Shown here one piece after another: positions 1-6,332 of a stretch of 52,115 bases of DNA (positions within the stretch are counted from its first letter, which is position 1; the number at the start of each line of letters is the position of its first letter). Made by a program: the position numbers and the translations under genes. Below the pieces are notes generated by a model. It did not search any database and had not been told where the DNA came from. It saw only the letters and a list, made by a program, of their open reading frames with translations. Source of the stretch: an uncultured Lachnospiraceae bacterium (GTDB lineage: Bacteria; Bacillota; Clostridia; Lachnospirales; Lachnospiraceae); NCBI GenBank assembly GCA_949471785.1, contig CASWRE010000022.1:1-52115 (forward strand), written 5' to 3'.

Positions 1-384
1 CCCATACAAAGGATGGCCTTGTGCTGAATACTGTGTTTTCCGATCTTGAAGATTTTGCCATTTGCGGATGCTGGCGGGGGTGATCTGCGACACGGGCAGG
101 TCTCCGAAAAACGGGAGGAGCTTTTTGTTTATGACATACTGCTTCTGGATGAAGGTGTGCTCCCGGAGCCGGTGGCGCATATCCTCATTGTAAATCCCCA
201 CAAAGTTCCTGAAGCTCATGGACAGGTCGGTCTGCTGCGTCTCCAGGAAGTTCCGCTCCCACTCCCTGGCCTCGCGTTGCAGCTTGAAGCCGCGTTTCTT
301 TTTCTGCTTTTTTGTCCCGGTGTAGTCCGTGTAATAGAATTTGCAGAACCAGGATTTCGTCTTTTCATCGTAATAAGCGGGCAT
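1..384 (-). CDS. Tyrosine site-specific integrase, N-terminal part (cut by window edge)
   Basis: Reading leftward from ATG at 384, 128 codons stay open to the window edge, so the catalytic C-terminal half lies outside. Residues 1-50 (MPAYYDEKTKSWFCKFYYTD onward, then a Lys/Arg-rich stretch) resemble the arm-type DNA-binding domain of Tn916-like and phage integrases. Residues about 57-110 (SFRNFVGIYNEDMRHR, then LLPFFGDLPVSQITP and SIRKWQN) match the SAM-like core-binding domain of tyrosine recombinases. The catalytic Arg/His/Tyr residues cannot be checked. AAGGAAGG sits about 12 bases before the ATG. Known role of the family: insertion and excision of an integrative element or prophage. Its position next to a holin-like toxin and a rep remnant supports the end of such an element. 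The exact element type is unknown. Confidence 0.85.
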   Translation of the reverse strand, partial: MPAYYDEKTKSWFCKFYYTDYTGTKKQKKKRGFKLQREAREWERNFLETQQTDLSMSFRNFVGIYNEDMRHRLREHTFIQKQYVINKKLLPFFGDLPVSQITPASIRKWQNLQDRKTQYSAQGHPLYG

Positions 385-430
385 AAAAAAATCAGTCCTT
401 CCTTGAAAAATGGGTGCATTTTATAAAGGA

Positions 431-469
431 CTGTGATATGCTGGTTATGTTCAATGTTATATATCACAG
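431..469. repeat. Inverted repeat upstream of integrase
   Basis: CTGTGATAT (431-439) and ATATCACAG (461-469) form a perfect 9-base inverted repeat about 50 bases upstream of the integrase start. It could be an operator or recombination-directionality site; nothing in the sequence decides this. Confidence 0.45.
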
Positions 470-486
470 CCCTCTATGGGATCTGG

Positions 487-524
487 TTGAAATGCCTTGG
501 CGGTGGTGCGCCGGGGCATTTCAA
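487..524. repeat. Stem-loop, 10-bp perfect stem
   Basis: TTGAAATGCC (487-496) pairs perfectly with GGCATTTCAA (515-524). There is no T-tract on either side, so it is not a typical terminator. It sits just before the promoter at 532-560. Confidence 0.5.
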
Positions 525-531
525 GTTATGG

Positions 532-560
532 TTGAAAAATCCGCGGCCATGGCGTATAAT
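532..560 (+). promoter_or_regulatory. Promoter for candidate antisense RNA
   Basis: -35 TTGAAA (532-537), 17-base spacer, perfect -10 TATAAT (555-560). No protein start follows; the expected transcript begins near 567 and meets the terminator at 621-658. Confidence 0.65.
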
Positions 561-566
561 ATGTTT

Positions 567-662
567 AACAAGAGAGCCATTGGCCAGCTGCTACCTGGCC
601 GTCGGCAAATAAGAACTCAGAAATAGCGCCTTAGTTTACCAGACAGGAGGCGCTATTTTTGT
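567..662 (+). ncRNA. Candidate antisense RNA (type I antitoxin)
   Basis: A transcript from the promoter at 532-560 would be about 95 nt long and end at the terminator AAATAGCGCC (621-630) / GGCGCTATTT (649-658) followed by T residues. Its 3' part is complementary to the stop codon and 3' end of the small toxin gene on the other strand (653-739), because the terminator hairpin is shared by both strands. This is the convergent arrangement of type I systems such as txpA/RatA (known for that family). That it is an antitoxin is inference. No ORF with a ribosome binding site is seen in it. Confidence 0.5.
621..660. terminator. Bidirectional terminator between antisense RNA and toxin
   Basis: Perfect 10-bp stem AAATAGCGCC / GGCGCTATTT with an 18-base loop; T-run on the plus side and the matching A-run giving U's on the minus side. 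The toxin stop codon (653-655) lies inside the stem. Confidence 0.75.
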
Positions 663-739
663 CGTGTTGCATAAATAACAAGAGTAATAACGGCACAAAG
701 CATAATTGTATATTGAATCAAATCTGCATATGTAACCAT
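653..739 (-). CDS. Putative holin-like toxin, 28 residues
   Basis: ATG at 739 encodes MVTYADLIQYTIMLCAVITL then VIYATRQK and stops at 653. AAGGAGG lies about 10 bases upstream, so this internal ATG is the true start, rather than any upstream in-frame start. One hydrophobic segment (residues 6-24) and a short basic tail match the small 'putative holin-like toxin' family that is common in Firmicute integrative elements (recognised from the conserved MVTY..L.Q start and single membrane helix). These proteins are thought to act in the membrane as type I toxins. The gene is convergent with a candidate antisense RNA and ends in the shared terminator. Function in this organism is inferred. Confidence 0.75.
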   Translation of the reverse strand: MVTYADLIQYTIMLCAVITLVIYATRQK

Positions 740-1231
740 GTCCCCGCCCTCCTTCCTCCGGCGGCGGGCATAGCGTCCCAACGGCTCCCCGGTTAAACAT
801 ATTATATTTTCATGGTGCAGCAATTTCCCGATTTGAAATCGGAAAACAGGTTGCATTTAAAATGCGGGTGCAAGATTGCGTTGAGTGTATTTTCAAAAGT
901 TGCTAAAACCAACTTTCCATATTTGGAATGAGCGCTCGGATTTCAAATTGGTGTGCTAAATATTGAGCTGATCTGTCCGGGGCGGAAAATCATTGCAGTT
1001 TGTTGCAACGTGTGGTTCACACCCATACCTTGGTTAGAGCCATTTGGCTTTTACTGGGTATCTCTATTTTGGAGATGCCCAGGTTTAGGGCATCACCAGC
1101 CGGAAAATTTCCCGCACCCCTGCATCTGGTTTGATGCACCCCTGCGTCAAATTAGACGCACCAGTTTTGGGGTGTCCGTTCTTCGGACATCTGCCGAAGC
1201 CAAAAGCGGCTTGGTTAGTCCTTTGGTGTAG
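740..1231. other. Gene-free stretch dense in short perfect hairpins
   Basis: No ORF with a ribosome binding site is visible. Perfect stems in order: GCATTT/AAATGC (853-865), AAAGTTG/CAACTTT (896-916), TTCCA/TGGAA (915-928), GAGCGCTC (930-937), GTTGCAAC (1002-1009), GTGTG/CACAC (1010-1022), AGCC/GGCT (1038-1049), ATCTC/GAGAT (1060-1076), GATGCCC/GGGCATC (1074-1094), TGCATC/GATGCA (1121-1138), TGCGTC/GACGCA (1143-1160), TGTCCG/CGGACA (1173-1189), AAGCC/GGCTT (1197-1212). GCACCCCTGC occurs twice, at 1114 and 1136, each time leading into a hairpin. Such density suggests a structured RNA or a cis-acting DNA site (transfer or single-strand origin) of the element; which one is not known. Confidence 0.5.
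801..806 (-). promoter_or_regulatory. -10 element of the toxin transcript
   Basis: On the minus strand TATAAT is followed by ATGTTTAAC and then GGGAGCCGTTGG. The plus-strand promoter of the facing RNA has nearly the same downstream sequence (TATAATATGTTTAAC, then GAGAGCCATTGG). The -35 region is weak (about GGGAAA). The leader to the ATG at 739 would be about 55 nt. Confidence 0.45.
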
Positions 1232-1563
1232 GTTATTCGTGGGGCGGTTCGTCTGGCTTGGTGTAGCGGGGGGATTGTATTTGATGGAAATAGCGACTTG
1301 ACCATGGATGATTACACCGCATTGCGGTATGACCATTCCAAGAAAAGGCCGTCCTTGGATGCCGCAAAGCTATTCTTAATTAACAATATACCCGGCGAGA
1401 AAAGGCTTGCCAGCGAGTTGAAGAGTTTAGCGGAAGCAAATGGATTTTTCCATAAACATTAAACAGAGCGAGGAAAGAGTTAGGTATTGAAAGCAGACAA
1501 GAAGGTTTTCGTGGTGCATATTATTGGGTAAAAACGGACAAGACACCAAGCGACATCGAATAA
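1232..1563 (+). pseudogene. Remnant of RepA-like AAA ATPase C-terminus, frameshifted
   Basis: Frame one (1232-1462) reads IVFDGNSDLTMDDYTALRYD, then SKKRPSLDAAKLFLINNIPG, then ASELKSLAEANGFFHKH and a stop. Two bases later another frame (1465-1563) continues as RARKELGIESRQEGFRGAYY then WVKTDKTPSDIE and a stop. Together they resemble the C-terminal winged-helix tail of RepA-like AAA ATPases of mobile elements (pattern: ...A..LL..GP....E....A...GIS...L.RA.KELG..S...GF.G.WYW). The ATPase domain is absent and a stop precedes the fragment at 1229, so this is a decayed gene end. Family assignment is from pattern memory. Confidence 0.6.
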
Positions 1564-1564
1564 A

Positions 1565-1682
1565 TGACAAGTGTGGTAAAAAACATTGATTTTATAAGGT
1601 TTATACACATTTGTCACATGACAAGTGTGTGGCAAAGTGTGGACAAAGCCTGAGTTTAAGCCATTTCCGCACACACTTGTCA
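1565..1682. repeat. Iteron-like TGACAAGTGTG repeats
   Basis: TGACAAGTGTGG at 1565, TGACAAGTGTGTG at 1619-1631 and its exact inverse CACACACTTGTCA at 1670-1682 (perfect 13-bp inverted repeat). A small palindrome TTGTCA-CA-TGACAA (1611-1624) overlaps the second copy. They follow the rep remnant directly, so they could be old Rep-binding iterons or an attachment-site region. No coding region is seen from 1564 to 1857. Confidence 0.5.
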
Positions 1683-1736
1683 AATAATATGTTTGGCTTA
1701 GGGAGGGAAGCAATATGCAGATACCATTAAATTAAA

Positions 1737-1837
1737 GGTGGAAAAGTGGAAAAACAAGGGTGCTTTTTCATTAAACCAAATTTTCTTGGTCTCGTGAGAG
1801 TTAATGAAAAATGGGGTTAAAATTCCACTTTTCCACC
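1737..1837. repeat. Nested inverted repeats, about 100 bases
   Basis: Outer perfect 15-bp arms GGTGGAAAAGTGGAA (1737-1751) and TTCCACTTTTCCACC (1823-1837). Inside them TTTTTCATTAA pairs with TTAATGAAAAA (1801-1811), and inside that ACCAA pairs with TTGGT. The whole stretch can fold as one long hairpin just upstream of the gene at 1858. It may be a small mobile element, an element boundary, or a regulatory structure. Confidence 0.6.
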
Positions 1838-1857
1838 GACATAAGAAAGGAGAATGC

Positions 1858-2274
1858 ATGAAAAAGATTGAAGGGACTTATCATTGCCATGATGGGGTTG
1901 TTGCTATACAAGCTTCTGTATGGGATATTGTGACCGATAGTGAAGATAAGAAAATTAGAAACCTTATCAAGAGAATCAGCAAAAGGAGTAAAAATCCAAA
2001 TTTTGATTTGCCGGCCATGTTTGCCAACAGAGACTTTCATTTCAGCAAATTTATTTTTGACGGAGAAGCGGAAGAGGTGGTAGACGGTATTATTCGTGAG
2101 ATGCATGGCAGCTGGGTCCGCTTTACGAAAACCGGCGAGCCCGGCGACGCCTGGCCCCGCTACGCCGGCTATGACTGTGAGATCCGTATTTTTGACCGGG
2201 AGACCCGCACGGAGCGGGTGGATCATACCGCCCTGATGGCGGCCTGGGGAGATATGAGATTTTATGAGAATTAG
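1858..2274 (+). CDS. Hypothetical protein, 138 residues
   Basis: ATG at 1858 follows AAAGGAG by 5-6 bases, which favours it over the in-frame ATG at 1804 inside the inverted repeat. The product begins MKKIEGTYHCHDGVVAIQAS and is mostly polar with no signal peptide or membrane segment. The middle (VDGIIREMHGSWVRFTKTGE) and end (YDCEIRIFDRETRTERVDHT) look like a small alpha/beta domain. I do not recognise the family. It lies at the border of the integrative element and carries its own downstream hairpin, so it could be element cargo or the first chromosomal gene. Confidence 0.7.
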   Translation: MKKIEGTYHCHDGVVAIQASVWDIVTDSEDKKIRNLIKRISKRSKNPNFDLPAMFANRDFHFSKFIFDGEAEEVVDGIIREMHGSWVRFTKTGEPGDAWPRYAGYDCEIRIFDRETRTERVDHTALMAAWGDMRFYEN

Positions 2275-2285
2275 ATAGGGAAAAA

Positions 2286-2321
2286 CAGAGGGAAACCGGT
2301 TTTGGCGCGGTTTTCCCTCTG
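2286..2321. terminator. Terminator-like hairpin between convergent genes
   Basis: CAGAGGGAAACC pairs with GGTTTTCCCTCTG (one bulge) between the stop at 2274 and the stop of the minus-strand regulator at 2359. The T-tract is weak (GATCATTTT). Confidence 0.6.
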
Positions 2322-2358
2322 ATCATTTTAAACGTTTGCGGTTTTGCCGGCCGACGGA

Positions 2359-2868
2359 TTATCTATGCCTCCGAAATATGCGCTGCTTAAACGCTCTGAT
2401 TTTGGAAATATGCCGGCTGGTATAAATGATGGCGACGAACAGCACACCCAATGATATACCGGCAAAGAATGAGGCGATAAATTCGTAGAGTTCACTGTCC
2501 GCCGGGCCCATGGCTTCTAAAATCATAAAGACGATAAGGCTTACTGCGCCGATCCATGAAAATACATGCAGTTTTTTCATCAGCTTCATTTTTTCGTCAT
2601 TGCTGTAATCGGCGACTTTCATTACGGTTTCTTCCAATTCTTTGTTCATGTTTGCACCTTGCCTTTCTCCGTCAATTAATTCTCTGAGTTCCACATCATA
2701 ATAATCCGCCATTTCGATAAGAAGATCCAGGTCAGGCATGTTTTTGCCGTTCTCCCATCGCGATATGGTTCTTCCGGATACCCGGAAATGTTCGGCCAGC
2801 TGTTCCTGGGTGAGCCCTTTTTCCCTGCGAAGTTCCCTGAAAAAGTTTCCCGCTTTTTTTTGATCCAC
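2359..2868 (-). CDS. XRE-family transcriptional regulator with membrane helices
   Basis: GTG start at 2868 with AAAGGAGG 8 bases upstream; 169 residues. Residues 8-62 form a classical XRE/Cro HTH: FFRELRREKGLTQEQLAEHF and VSGRTISRWENGKNMPDLDL. After a polar linker, two hydrophobic segments (about residues 100-117 and 127-150) indicate a C-terminal membrane hairpin; the end is basic (KQRIFRRHR). The layout matches the common Clostridial regulators with a cytoplasmic XRE domain anchored in the membrane, which are thought to sense envelope state. No target is visible. It is convergent to the gene at 1858 and divergent from acylphosphatase. Confidence 0.9.
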   Translation of the reverse strand: MDQKKAGNFFRELRREKGLTQEQLAEHFRVSGRTISRWENGKNMPDLDLLIEMADYYDVELRELIDGERQGANMNKELEETVMKVADYSNDEKMKLMKKLHVFSWIGAVSLIVFMILEAMGPADSELYEFIASFFAGISLGVLFVAIIYTSRHISKIRAFKQRIFRRHR

Positions 2869-3117
2869 TGTTTTGCCCTCCTTTCAGTGACAGGATAGCA
2901 CAGGATGGCCGTATTGAACACGACACAGAGTGAGAAAATCAGATATTTTCTATAGCGGACACAGGATGTCGCGTCATTTATCCCGGATTATGCGGTTCGC
3001 ATGGAAATGGAGACGTAACAATTATAGAAAAACAGATATTCCTGTGGTAGTATATAGGGGGCGCAGATGAGAGATGGTATGCCCGTTTTTGTGGAAGACG
3101 AAGAAGGAGGTTCCGCT

Positions 3118-3396
3118 ATGCCGCAGCAAATTGTCAGAAAACACATGCTTTTTTACGGCCGCGTCCAGGGTGTGGGGTTTCGTTACCATGCGAAATACAG
3201 GGCGCGGCTTCTGGGGCTTACGGGCTGGGTGCGAAACTGTTATGACGGGTCCGTAGAGATGGAGGTGCAGGGCCCGGAAGCGGATATCCGCCGGATGATC
3301 GGGCAGCTCAGCCAGGATTCCTGGATACGGATTGACCGGCTGGAGGAAAAGACCCTGCCTCTGGAGGAGGAAAGAGATTTTCATACGCGGATGTAG
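3118..3396 (+). CDS. acyP: Acylphosphatase
   Basis: 92 residues from ATG 3118, which follows GAAGGAGG; an in-frame ATG at 3067 has no such site. GRVQGVGFRYHAKYRA and GWVRNCYDGSVEMEVQG are the two family signatures, carrying the catalytic Arg22 and Asn40. The enzyme hydrolyses acyl phosphates in the cytosol. Length equals the family norm (about 90). It stands alone, 127 bases before murB, which has its own promoter. Confidence 0.93.
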   Translation: MPQQIVRKHMLFYGRVQGVGFRYHAKYRARLLGLTGWVRNCYDGSVEMEVQGPEADIRRMIGQLSQDSWIRIDRLEEKTLPLEEERDFHTRM

Positions 3397-3462
3397 CCGG
3401 AGAAATACGGACGGACATTACATAAATATGGATTTTTGCAGTATAGTATTTACAGAAAGTAT

Positions 3463-3491
3463 TTGCCGCGAAAACCGCCCTATAGTATAAT
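3463..3491 (+). promoter_or_regulatory. Promoter of murB-rapZ-whiA
   Basis: -35 TTGCCG (3463-3468), 17-base spacer, -10 TATAAT (3486-3491), 32 bases before the murB start. Confidence 0.65.
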
Positions 3492-3523
3492 GGGGAAAAA
3501 GTGAAACAGAAAAGAAAGAGAGA

Positions 3524-4447
3524 ATGATTGTGAATATTGAACAGTTCAAACCTTGTCTGGAGCAGATTGTCGGAGCGGAGGCATTGCGGGAGAATGAGCC
3601 CATGAATCGCCATACCACTTTTCGTATCGGCGGTCCGGCCCGGTATTTTGTGACACCGGAAAGCGGGGAGCAGGTGGCGGAAGTGGTGGCGGCCTGCAAG
3701 CGGGAGGACATTCCCTGGTTTATTTTGGGAAACGGCAGCAATCTGCTGGTCAGCGACCGGGGCTATCAGGGGGTGGTTATCCGCATCGGTTCCAATCTCG
3801 GCGCGGTGGAAGTGTCCGGGGAGCAGATTCATGCTCAGGCCGGGGCGCTGCTGTCCCAGACAGCCCATGCGGCCCTGGATCATGGCCTTACCGGCATGGA
3901 GTTTGCGGCGGGCATACCGGGTACTCTCGGAGGCGCCTGTCTGATGAACGCGGGAGCCTATGACGGGGAGATGAGCCGGATTCTGATTTCCGTGACGGCG
4001 CTGGATTCGCACGGCGAGATCTGCGAGATCCCCGTTGACAAACTGGAACTGGGGTATAGGACCAGCCTGCTGATGCATGGCGGCTATGTGGTGCTGGGGG
4101 CCAGCCTGCAGCTTGCCCGTGGGGCGACAGAGCAGATCAGAAGCCGCATGGAAGAGCTTAAAGCTCTGCGTGTTCAGAAGCAGCCTCTGGAATATCCCAG
4201 TGCGGGCAGTACATTTAAGCGCCCCAAGGATTGTTTTGCGGGAAAATTGATTATGGATGCGGGGCTCCGCGGGTATCGCGTGGGAGGGGCCCAGGTGTCG
4301 GAAAAACACTGCGGTTTTGTGATCAATGCGGATAAGGCTACGGCGGAGGATGTGTGCCGCTTGATTGCGGATGTGCATCGGATCGTATATGAAAAGTTTG
4401 GGAAGAAGCTGGAGCCGGAGGTACGCTTTTTGGGCTTTGAGCGCTGA
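3524..4447 (+). CDS. murB: UDP-N-acetylenolpyruvoylglucosamine reductase
   Basis: 307 residues. MurB reduces UDP-GlcNAc-enolpyruvate to UDP-MurNAc with NADPH and FAD, the second committed step of peptidoglycan synthesis. The FAD-binding part shows NTTFRIGGPA-like NRHTTFRIGGPARYF, GNGSNLLVSDRGYQGVVIR and GIPGTLGGACLMNAGAYDGEM. The catalytic segment PSAGSTFKRP (about residues 225-234) carries the proton-donating serine, and LEPEVRFLG near the end carries the conserved glutamate. The YRTSLL region and overall length fit type II MurB. First gene of a murB-rapZ-whiA run; the ribosome binding site is weak (AAGAAAGAGAG). Confidence 0.96.
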   Translation: MIVNIEQFKPCLEQIVGAEALRENEPMNRHTTFRIGGPARYFVTPESGEQVAEVVAACKREDIPWFILGNGSNLLVSDRGYQGVVIRIGSNLGAVEVSGEQIHAQAGALLSQTAHAALDHGLTGMEFAAGIPGTLGGACLMNAGAYDGEMSRILISVTALDSHGEICEIPVDKLELGYRTSLLMHGGYVVLGASLQLARGATEQIRSRMEELKALRVQKQPLEYPSAGSTFKRPKDCFAGKLIMDAGLRGYRVGGAQVSEKHCGFVINADKATAEDVCRLIADVHRIVYEKFGKKLEPEVRFLGFER

Positions 4448-4485
4448 ACTATGACGGCCGGAGTATGGTCTGAAGGGAGGAAGAT

Positions 4486-5367
4486 ATGCGTTTTGTCATA
4501 GCCACGGGTATGTCCGGGGCCGGAAAGACAACGGCTCTTAAAATGCTGGAGGATATGGGATTTTTCTGTGTGGATAATTTGCCGGTTCCCCTTTTGGGCC
4601 GCTTCGCGCAGTTTGTGAAAGACAGCCTTTCCGACGATCTCTCCCGGGTGGCGGTGGGCGTGGACGTGCGCAGCCGTGAATACTTTGAACAGGTGGGCAA
4701 GGCGTTGGATGAGCTCCGCACTTCCCATGTGAAATATGAGATTTTGTTTTTGGATGCCAATGACGAGGTGCTGGTAAAACGTTATAAGGAGACGAGGCGC
4801 AATCATCCCCTGGCGGGAAATCGGCGCGTCCTGCCCGGCATCCGGGCCGAGCGGAAATTACTGGACTATCTGAAAGCGAACGCGGATTATGTGCTGGAGA
4901 CCAGTCATCTTCTGACCAGGGAGCTGAAGGTGGAGCTGGAAAAGATTTTTGTGTCTGACAAGAATTTTCAGAGCCTGATGGTGACCATTGTCTCTTTCGG
5001 TTTCAAATACGGGATTCCCGAGGATGCCGATCTGGTTTTTGACGTGCGTTTTCTGCCCAATCCCTATTATGTGGAAAGCTTAAAGCACTTTACCGGTAAC
5101 GATAGCGGGGTCAGCAATTATGTCATGCAGTTTGAACAGGCGGGGGAATTTCTCGATAAACTGGAAGACATGCTGGGATTTTTGATCCCCAATTATATAT
5201 CCGAGGGCAAGCATCAGCTGGTGGTGGCCATCGGCTGTACCGGCGGCAAGCATCGGTCGGTGACGCTGGCCAACCGGATATACAACCGGCTCTCGGACGC
5301 CTCGGAATTCGGCATCCGTCTGGAGCACAGGGATATAGATAAGGATGCGAAGCGTAAAAAGCAGTAG
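4486..5367 (+). CDS. rapZ: RNase adapter / nucleotide-binding protein RapZ (YvcJ)
   Basis: 293 residues, ATG preceded by GAAGGGAGGAAG. Walker A GMSGAGKTT at residues 8-16 and the FLDANDEVLVKRY segment mark the N-terminal P-loop domain. The C-terminal domain carries VFDVRFLPNPYYVESLKHFTG and GCTGGKHRSV, the nucleotide/RNA-sensing part of the family. In E. coli RapZ controls GlmZ and GlmS; in B. subtilis YvcJ binds and hydrolyses GTP and affects competence (established). Its place between murB and whiA is conserved in Firmicutes, although yvcK, usually next, is absent here. Confidence 0.95.
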   Translation: MRFVIATGMSGAGKTTALKMLEDMGFFCVDNLPVPLLGRFAQFVKDSLSDDLSRVAVGVDVRSREYFEQVGKALDELRTSHVKYEILFLDANDEVLVKRYKETRRNHPLAGNRRVLPGIRAERKLLDYLKANADYVLETSHLLTRELKVELEKIFVSDKNFQSLMVTIVSFGFKYGIPEDADLVFDVRFLPNPYYVESLKHFTGNDSGVSNYVMQFEQAGEFLDKLEDMLGFLIPNYISEGKHQLVVAIGCTGGKHRSVTLANRIYNRLSDASEFGIRLEHRDIDKDAKRKKQ

Positions 5368-5381
5368 AAAGGGATGGGGCG

Positions 5382-6332
5382 ATGTCATTTTCCGGGGAGA
5401 TCAAGGAGGAACTGTCCAGACAGCTGTCCGGCGGAAAGCATTGCAGGCGGGCGGAGCTGGCCGCGATTTTGGCGGGAAGCGGAAAAATCCGGATTGATGA
5501 GGAGGACCGTCTGTCGCTGGAAGTACAGACGGAGAATCTGTGTCTGGCCAGAAAAGCTTATATTCTTTTGAAGAAAACCTTTGAGACGGAAGCCGTGGTT
5601 ACGGTGCACAGAAACGCCTGGCTGCAGAAAAATGAAGTATATTCTCTTCTGGTGTCCGATCATAAGACCGCATGGCGGATACTGAACGACACGGGGATAC
5701 TGGATGAGAACGGGCAGATTCGAGAGCGTCCGGAAGAGGCCCAGCTTGCGCTGCTGGAGCGCGAGTGCTGTAAACGGTCTTATATTCGGGGAACTTTTCT
5801 GGTGTCCGGATCGGTCAGTGATCCGGCGAAATCCTACCATTTGGAGCTGGTGTGCCAGCAGGAGAGCCGGGCCGGAATTTTGCGGGAGATTCTCGTCGGA
5901 ATGGGGTTCTCGGCCAGGGTGATTCTCCGAAAAAAAGCGTACGTGGTCTATGTAAAGGAGGGGGAGCAGATTCGGGAGTTTCTGGCCTGCATCGGCGCGA
6001 ATCGTCATCTGCTCGCCATGGAAAATGTGCGGATACTAAAGGAAATGCGCAATAATCTGAATCGGAAAGTGAATTGCGAGACGGCTAATCTGGGCAAAAC
6101 CGTGTCAGCGGCGGTACGTCAGACGGAGGATATCCGTTATATTGAAGAGAAGAAAGGTCTCCATTGTCTGACGCCGGGGCTGCGCCAGATGGCGGAGCTC
6201 AGGCTTTCCTATCCGGACGCCTCTTTAAAAGAGCTGGGGGAGCTTCTCAGTCCGCCGGTTGGTAAATCGGGAGTCAACCACCGTCTGCGCAAGATCAGCG
6301 AGACGGCCCAGCGGCTGCGCAGGGAGGGCTGA
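5382..6332 (+). CDS. whiA: DNA-binding protein WhiA
   Basis: 316 residues, 14 bases after rapZ, GGGATGGGG before the ATG. The N-terminal two thirds correspond to the degenerate LAGLIDADG homing-endonuclease-like domain of WhiA (SYIRGTFLVSGSVSDPAKSY is its hallmark). The C-terminal HTH reads LRLSYPDASLKELGELLSPP then VGKSGVNHRLRKI. WhiA controls sporulation-linked division in Actinobacteria and affects cell division and chromosome segregation in Bacillus (established); its role in Clostridia is unclear. The 3' end overlaps the convergent acetyltransferase gene by 38 bases. Confidence 0.96.
   Translation: MSFSGEIKEELSRQLSGGKHCRRAELAAILAGSGKIRIDEEDRLSLEVQTENLCLARKAYILLKKTFETEAVVTVHRNAWLQKNEVYSLLVSDHKTAWRILNDTGILDENGQIRERPEEAQLALLERECCKRSYIRGTFLVSGSVSDPAKSYHLELVCQQESRAGILREILVGMGFSARVILRKKAYVVYVKEGEQIREFLACIGANRHLLAMENVRILKEMRNNLNRKVNCETANLGKTVSAAVRQTEDIRYIEEKKGLHCLTPGLRQMAELRLSYPDASLKELGELLSPPVGKSGVNHRLRKISETAQRLRREG

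Noticed and set aside
1114..1160. Repeated GCACCCCTGC units considered as a CRISPR-like array
   Set aside because: Only two short copies, no constant spacer length, and each unit forms its own hairpin; no cas genes.
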